The notes under the pieces: generated by a model
What the model saw: the letters and a program-made list of their open reading frames with translations, nothing else
The model's database searches: none
Told to the model about the DNA's origin: nothing
Source of the DNA: an uncultured Collinsella sp.
GTDB lineage: Bacteria > Actinomycetota > Coriobacteriia > Coriobacteriales > Coriobacteriaceae
Length of the DNA stretch: 64,000 nt
Reading direction: 5' to 3'
Assembly (NCBI GenBank): GCA_900541015.1
Contig: UQIB01000005.1
Coordinates: 16,064-80,063, forward strand
Made by a program: the position numbers and the translations under genes
Part shown: positions 60,935 to 64,000 of the stretch, one piece after another
Layout: every line of letters begins with the position of its first letter
How positions within the stretch are numbered: the first letter of the stretch is position 1

Positions 60935-61681
60935 CTAGGCCTCCTCTACGTTGTCGAGCCCCAGCTCGGCCAGGCTCACGCCGCGCGGACGCTCCTTGGA
61001 GCGGCGCTCGAGCCACTGCACCAGCATGGCGAGCGGAAAGCAGATGATGAAATACATAAGGCAGCAGACGATGTATCCCTGCAGGTAGCCGTACAGACTC
61101 ACAAAGTTGTCGGAGCGATACATAAGGTCGCCGCCGGCCACGAGTGCCAGCACCGACGTGTTCTTGACCAGGTTGAGTGCCTGGTTACACAGCGGAGGCA
61201 GAATGATCTTGAACGTCTGGGGCAGCACGATGTACCAGTATGCCTGCGCACGGGTGAAGCCCTGGCTCTGAGCCGCCTCCATCTGACCGCGCGGAACGGC
61301 CTCGATGCCAGTGCGGATGACCTCCGAAATGTAGGCAGCGTGATACAGGCCCACGCCCAAGAAGCCCAGCACGAACGGCGCGATGCGCACCGGCTGGTCG
61401 GCACCGGTTATGGCCTGCAAAAACTGCGGGCCGGCCATGTACATAAAGAGCACCTGCACGGGCAACGGGGTGTTCTGGTAAAACTCAACGTACACGCGGC
61501 TTATGGCGCGCAGCACGCGCGAACGAGTGGTAGAGAACACGCCCAGCAGCGTGCCCAGCACCAGCGACAGCAGCAGCCCGGCAACAACCACCTGCAGCGT
61601 CACGCCAAAGCCCTCCCAGAAGGGCCCCATGTTTTGGAGTGTCGTCGACCAGCGGTCGGCGTCAAACAATCCTTCGAGCAT
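60935..61681 (-). CDS. Polar amino acid ABC transporter permease (first)
   Basis: A 248-residue permease of the same family as the next gene, with VIRTGIEAVPRGQMEAAQSQG and LPQTFKIILPPLCNQ as the coupling loop. Five TMs lie between residues 22 and 220, followed by a charged tail. It forms a heterodimer with the other permease. The gene starts 24 bp after the binding-protein gene. Confidence 0.9.
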   Translation of the reverse strand: MLEGLFDADRWSTTLQNMGPFWEGFGVTLQVVVAGLLLSLVLGTLLGVFSTTRSRVLRAISRVYVEFYQNTPLPVQVLFMYMAGPQFLQAITGADQPVRIAPFVLGFLGVGLYHAAYISEVIRTGIEAVPRGQMEAAQSQGFTRAQAYWYIVLPQTFKIILPPLCNQALNLVKNTSVLALVAGGDLMYRSDNFVSLYGYLQGYIVCCLMYFIICFPLAMLVQWLERRSKERPRGVSLAELGLDNVEEA

Positions 61682-61705
61682 TTGATTCCTTCCTTGGACG
61701 ATGCC

Positions 61706-62581
61706 CTATACAAGGCCCCAGGTCTTGACCTCTTGGTCGAGCCAGCCGTCGGCCAGGCGATCGCAAATCACCTGATCGACCACGGCCGAAAGGTCGCAAC
61801 CCTTCTTGGTCGCCACGCCGTAGCCTTGCTCGCCGAACTTGACCTCAGGCTGCAGCAGCTCAACGGTCTCGTTCATGTAGCCGGCCAGCGTGGAGCGGTC
61901 CATGGCAAAGACGTCGATATTGCCGGCGTCGAGCGAGCTCTTGATGATGGGATATCCGCTAAAGGCCCTAAACTCGGGCTCGCAGTGAAAGCCGTTGTCC
62001 TTAATCATCTGCTCGATAAGGCCCTGCGTGGTAGCGCCCTGGCTCACGCCGATAACCTTGCCGTCCAGGTCCTCGATCGAGGTAAAGCCCGAGCGCTTCT
62101 TGACCATGAGGCCCACGTAGTCGGTACGATACGGGGTCGAGAAATCCCAGCTCTTCTTGCGCTCGTCGGTGATGGTGTAGGTCGCCGCGACCACGTCGAG
62201 CTGGCCGTTATCGATCAGCGGGCCGCGCGTCTTGGGCGTTACGTCGGTAAACTCGACAAGTTCCTGGGCGCGGGCCTCCTTGTAGCTCACGCCAAAGACG
62301 GCAGCGGCGATCTGGTAGCACAGGTCGACCTCCATGCCCTCAAAGCGACCCTTGGCGGTGTCGTAATAGCCGTAGCCGGGAACGTCCTTCTTAACGCCGG
62401 CATTTAGATGGCCGCGCGACTTGATGGCTGCGAGCTTGGAACCCGCATCGGAGCTCTCGCCGCTGGTAGAGCTACCGCAGCCCGTGAGCGCGGTACCCGT
62501 CAGTGCGAGCATGCCGGCGCCCGCCAGCTGCAAAAAGTGACGGCGCGATACGGCCGCCCTCGTCATATCCGTCATGTCCAT
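61706..62581 (-). CDS. Amino acid ABC transporter substrate-binding lipoprotein
   Basis: A binding protein of about 291 residues (SBP family 3). The N-terminus has a twin-arginine-like SRRHFLQLAG followed by a lipobox LTGC near residue 35, so it is exported and lipid-anchored. Body motifs include GYYDTAKGRFEGMEVDLC, FTDVTPKTRGPLIDNGQLDVV and DFSTPYRTDYVGLMV, typical of glutamine/glutamate/polar amino acid binding proteins. The ligand is not certain. ATG 62581 was chosen; ATG 62575 and GTG 62584 are alternatives. Confidence 0.9.
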   Translation of the reverse strand: MDMTDMTRAAVSRRHFLQLAGAGMLALTGTALTGCGSSTSGESSDAGSKLAAIKSRGHLNAGVKKDVPGYGYYDTAKGRFEGMEVDLCYQIAAAVFGVSYKEARAQELVEFTDVTPKTRGPLIDNGQLDVVAATYTITDERKKSWDFSTPYRTDYVGLMVKKRSGFTSIEDLDGKVIGVSQGATTQGLIEQMIKDNGFHCEPEFRAFSGYPIIKSSLDAGNIDVFAMDRSTLAGYMNETVELLQPEVKFGEQGYGVATKKGCDLSAVVDQVICDRLADGWLDQEVKTWGLV

Positions 62582-62590
62582 CACCCGTGC

Positions 62591-63322
62591 CTAGTGCAGA
62601 ATCTTGGACAGGAACTCGCGGCAGCGTGGGTTCTCGGGGTTATCGAAAAAGTGCTCGGGGGTGCCCTCCTCCAGGATGCGGCCGTCCTCCATAAAGATGA
62701 CGCGGTCGGCCACCTGGCGCGCAAAGCCCATCTCGTGCGTCACGCAGATCATGGTGATGTCCTCCTGCGCGAGCTCGATCATAACGTCCAGGACCTCCTG
62801 GACCATCTCGGGATCGAGCGCCGAGGTCGGCTCGTCAAACAGGATGATGGGCTGCTTGGTGCACAGGGCACGGGCGATGGCAATGCGCTGCTGCTGACCG
62901 CCCGAGAGGTTCTGCGGATACTCGCCGGCCTTATGTGCCATGCCGACGCGCTTGAGTGCGGCGATGGCGATCTCGGTCGCCTCTTCCTTGCTCTTCTTTT
63001 GCAGCTTGATGGGCGCGAGCGTCAGGTTGCCGAGCACCGTCATATTGGGATACAGGTTGAACTGCTGAAACACCATGGAGCTGTACTTGCGGGCCATCTC
63101 CAGGTGATTCTTTTTGGTGAGCGGCGTACCGTCGATGACGACTTCGCCCGATGTGGGCTCCTCAAGATAATCGACGCAACGAATGAGCGTCGATTTACCC
63201 GAACCGGACGGCCCGATCATTACGAGCTTCTCGCCGCGCTTGACGGTGAGGTTGATATCTTTGAGCACATGCAGGTCGCCAAAGTACTTGTTGAGATGCT
63301 TGATCTCGATCATGTCTGCCAT
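62591..63322 (-). CDS. Amino acid ABC transporter ATP-binding protein (GlnQ-like)
   Basis: A 243-residue ATPase with Walker A GPSGSGKST, Q-loop MVFQQFNLYPNMTV, signature LSGGQQQR, Walker B IILFDEPTSALDPE and H-loop VTHEMGF, the standard GlnQ/HisP set. It is the first gene of a four-gene operon (ATPase, binding protein, two permeases). TACAAT lies about 40 bp upstream as a possible -10. GGAAGGGA precedes ATG 63322; MIEIKHLNK at 63313 could also start. Confidence 0.93.
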   Translation of the reverse strand: MADMIEIKHLNKYFGDLHVLKDINLTVKRGEKLVMIGPSGSGKSTLIRCVDYLEEPTSGEVVIDGTPLTKKNHLEMARKYSSMVFQQFNLYPNMTVLGNLTLAPIKLQKKSKEEATEIAIAALKRVGMAHKAGEYPQNLSGGQQQRIAIARALCTKQPIILFDEPTSALDPEMVQEVLDVMIELAQEDITMICVTHEMGFARQVADRVIFMEDGRILEEGTPEHFFDNPENPRCREFLSKILH

Positions 63323-63426
63323 GAATGTCCCTTCCCTGCGCTTACACGAATTGCACTATTGTACGGAAAGAACCGCGTTTCCGCAGCCCGCACTACATTC
63401 CCGTAAAGAACCCGCAACCTTTAACC

Positions 63427-63497
63427 CACTCATTGGGGACAGGCTTAAATGAGTACCTGCTCATTGGGCATTCATTTAAGTCTGTCCCCAATGAGTG
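63427..63497. repeat. Paired GGGGACAG-core repeats upstream of the amino-acid transporter
   Basis: ACTCATTGGGGACAGGCTTA ending in AATGAGT (63427-63453), and an inverted copy ending in CTGTCCCCAATGAGT (to 63497). Each is palindromic at its ends and they can pair with each other. They lie in the gene-free gap 63323-63674. Confidence 0.6.
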
Positions 63498-63674
63498 CCC
63501 GCGGGGGACGCCCTTCCTCCAACCGCCCTTGTTGAGCATAAGTCAGACACTATGACCCAATCCGAGGGCACGGAAACGACAGGAGCCCCCGCTCGTGACC
63601 GCGGGTCGGGGCTGCGACAATGTTATTGAAGTGCCAGAGGCGCAGCCGCGCCGCAACGAGGTTGGGAGGCTCCC

Positions 63675-63929
63675 GTGCCTAGATATTCTACCGCCTTCGG
63701 AATGGACGTACACCTCAGGTCCACCACCGTCTGCGCGCTCGACGCGGAGACGGGCGAGACAGTGACGAGGAGGTTCCGCGGCAACCCGTGGGGCGAGGTC
63801 GCGGAGTGGATGTCGGGCTTCCCGGGCCCGTCGCTCGCCGCCTACGAGAGCGGCTACCTCGGCTTCGCCCCGCAGAGGGAGCTCTCCGGGCTCGGCGTCG
63901 ACTGCGTCGTCGCGGCCGTCTCCTGTTAG
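63675..63929 (+). pseudogene. IS110-family transposase, N-terminal fragment
   Basis: 84 codons from a GTG start with GGGAGG upstream. GMDVHLRSTTVCALDAETGE is the first DEDD (RuvC-like) motif region of IS110 recombinases, and LAAYESGYLGFAPQRELS with LGVDCVVAAVS continues the family pattern. The frame then stops, about 300 residues short of a full transposase, and the following 71 bp to the window edge are unrelated. It is a truncated, inactive remnant. The preceding 130 bp are GC-rich and able to fold, which fits an IS110 left end. Confidence 0.8.
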
Positions 63930-64000
63930 CGTCAATATAATTTTCACCATTTCCACCAACGCATTTTCGCCAATCGCGCCAACGCGGATACGCCGGATTC

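Noticed and set aside
60254..62407. A 717-codon plus-strand frame
   Set aside because: It is antisense to the amino-acid permeases and binding protein; shadow composition, no motif.

Overview
The window looks like chromosomal DNA of a high-GC gut actinobacterium of the class Coriobacteriia, most likely a Collinsella-type genome. This is inferred from gene content and style (an Ech-type hydrogenase, an LPXTG adhesin built of pilin-isopeptide domains, a split ECF transporter, many GGGGAC-core intergenic repeats); no 16S gene is present to prove it. About 46 protein genes and one tRNA are supported. Nearly all are housekeeping, transport or envelope genes, separated by intergenic gaps that are unusually rich in long inverted repeats.

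Layout. 1-5.3 kb: the end of an envelope O-acyltransferase, then an NRAMP-like divalent-metal transporter paired with an MgtE-like CBS protein. 5.6-11.4 kb: a NodB-like protein that has lost its metal ligands, PRC-barrel and YtxH proteins, a protein resembling the cyanophycin-synthetase N-terminal domain, a CNNM/CorC protein and a hemolysin-III protein. 11.6-17.5 kb: a secreted or anchored alpha/beta hydrolase, a DUF362 ferredoxin protein and an FtsX/ATPase exporter. 17.9-23.2 kb: an ABC-2 exporter (ATPase plus two permeases) divergent from a NarL-type two-component system. 23.8-32.2 kb: a 2811-residue VWA/LPXTG adhesin with 16 pilin-type domains, bracketed by mirrored hairpin elements. 32.9-38.5 kb: a five-gene energy-converting [NiFe] hydrogenase operon in echABCDEF order with echA and echB fused. 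38.8-42.3 kb: an orphan HTH protein, an OYE-type flavoenzyme, a four-unit hairpin array and an initiator tRNA. 42.5-47.7 kb: coaX, a biotin-ligase-like gene, a folP-folK fusion, a sirtuin and xth. 47.8-51.1 kb: a three-gene ECF transporter. 51.3-56.4 kb: glmU-prs-pth, interrupted between prs and pth by a nuclease-fold-like gene flanked by two 205-bp inverted-repeat elements. 56.8-59.0 kb: nfnA-nfnB. 59.1-63.3 kb: a second hairpin array, a cytidylate-kinase-like gene and a polar amino-acid ABC transporter. 63.5-64.0 kb: an IS110 remnant.

How the parts could work together. The Ech hydrogenase (ferredoxin, protons and H2, coupled to ion pumping) and the NfnAB transhydrogenase (ferredoxin, NADH and NADPH) would form a ferredoxin-centred redox and energy hub suited to an anaerobic fermenter. 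The metal transporter and MgtE-like protein, the CNNM/CorC protein and the ECF system cover divalent-cation and vitamin uptake. The adhesin, acyltransferase and NodB-like protein act at the envelope.

The most unusual content is non-coding. There are two separate arrays of about 60-nt hairpins repeating every 80-81 bp with variable inner loops, and a mirrored A-B-[adhesin]-B'-A' set of 150-bp inverted repeats. A pair of equal-length inverted-repeat elements brackets an accessory gene inside a conserved locus, and a 191-bp inverted-repeat element is translated as the linker of an ECF ATPase. These are described from the sequence; no database comparison was possible.
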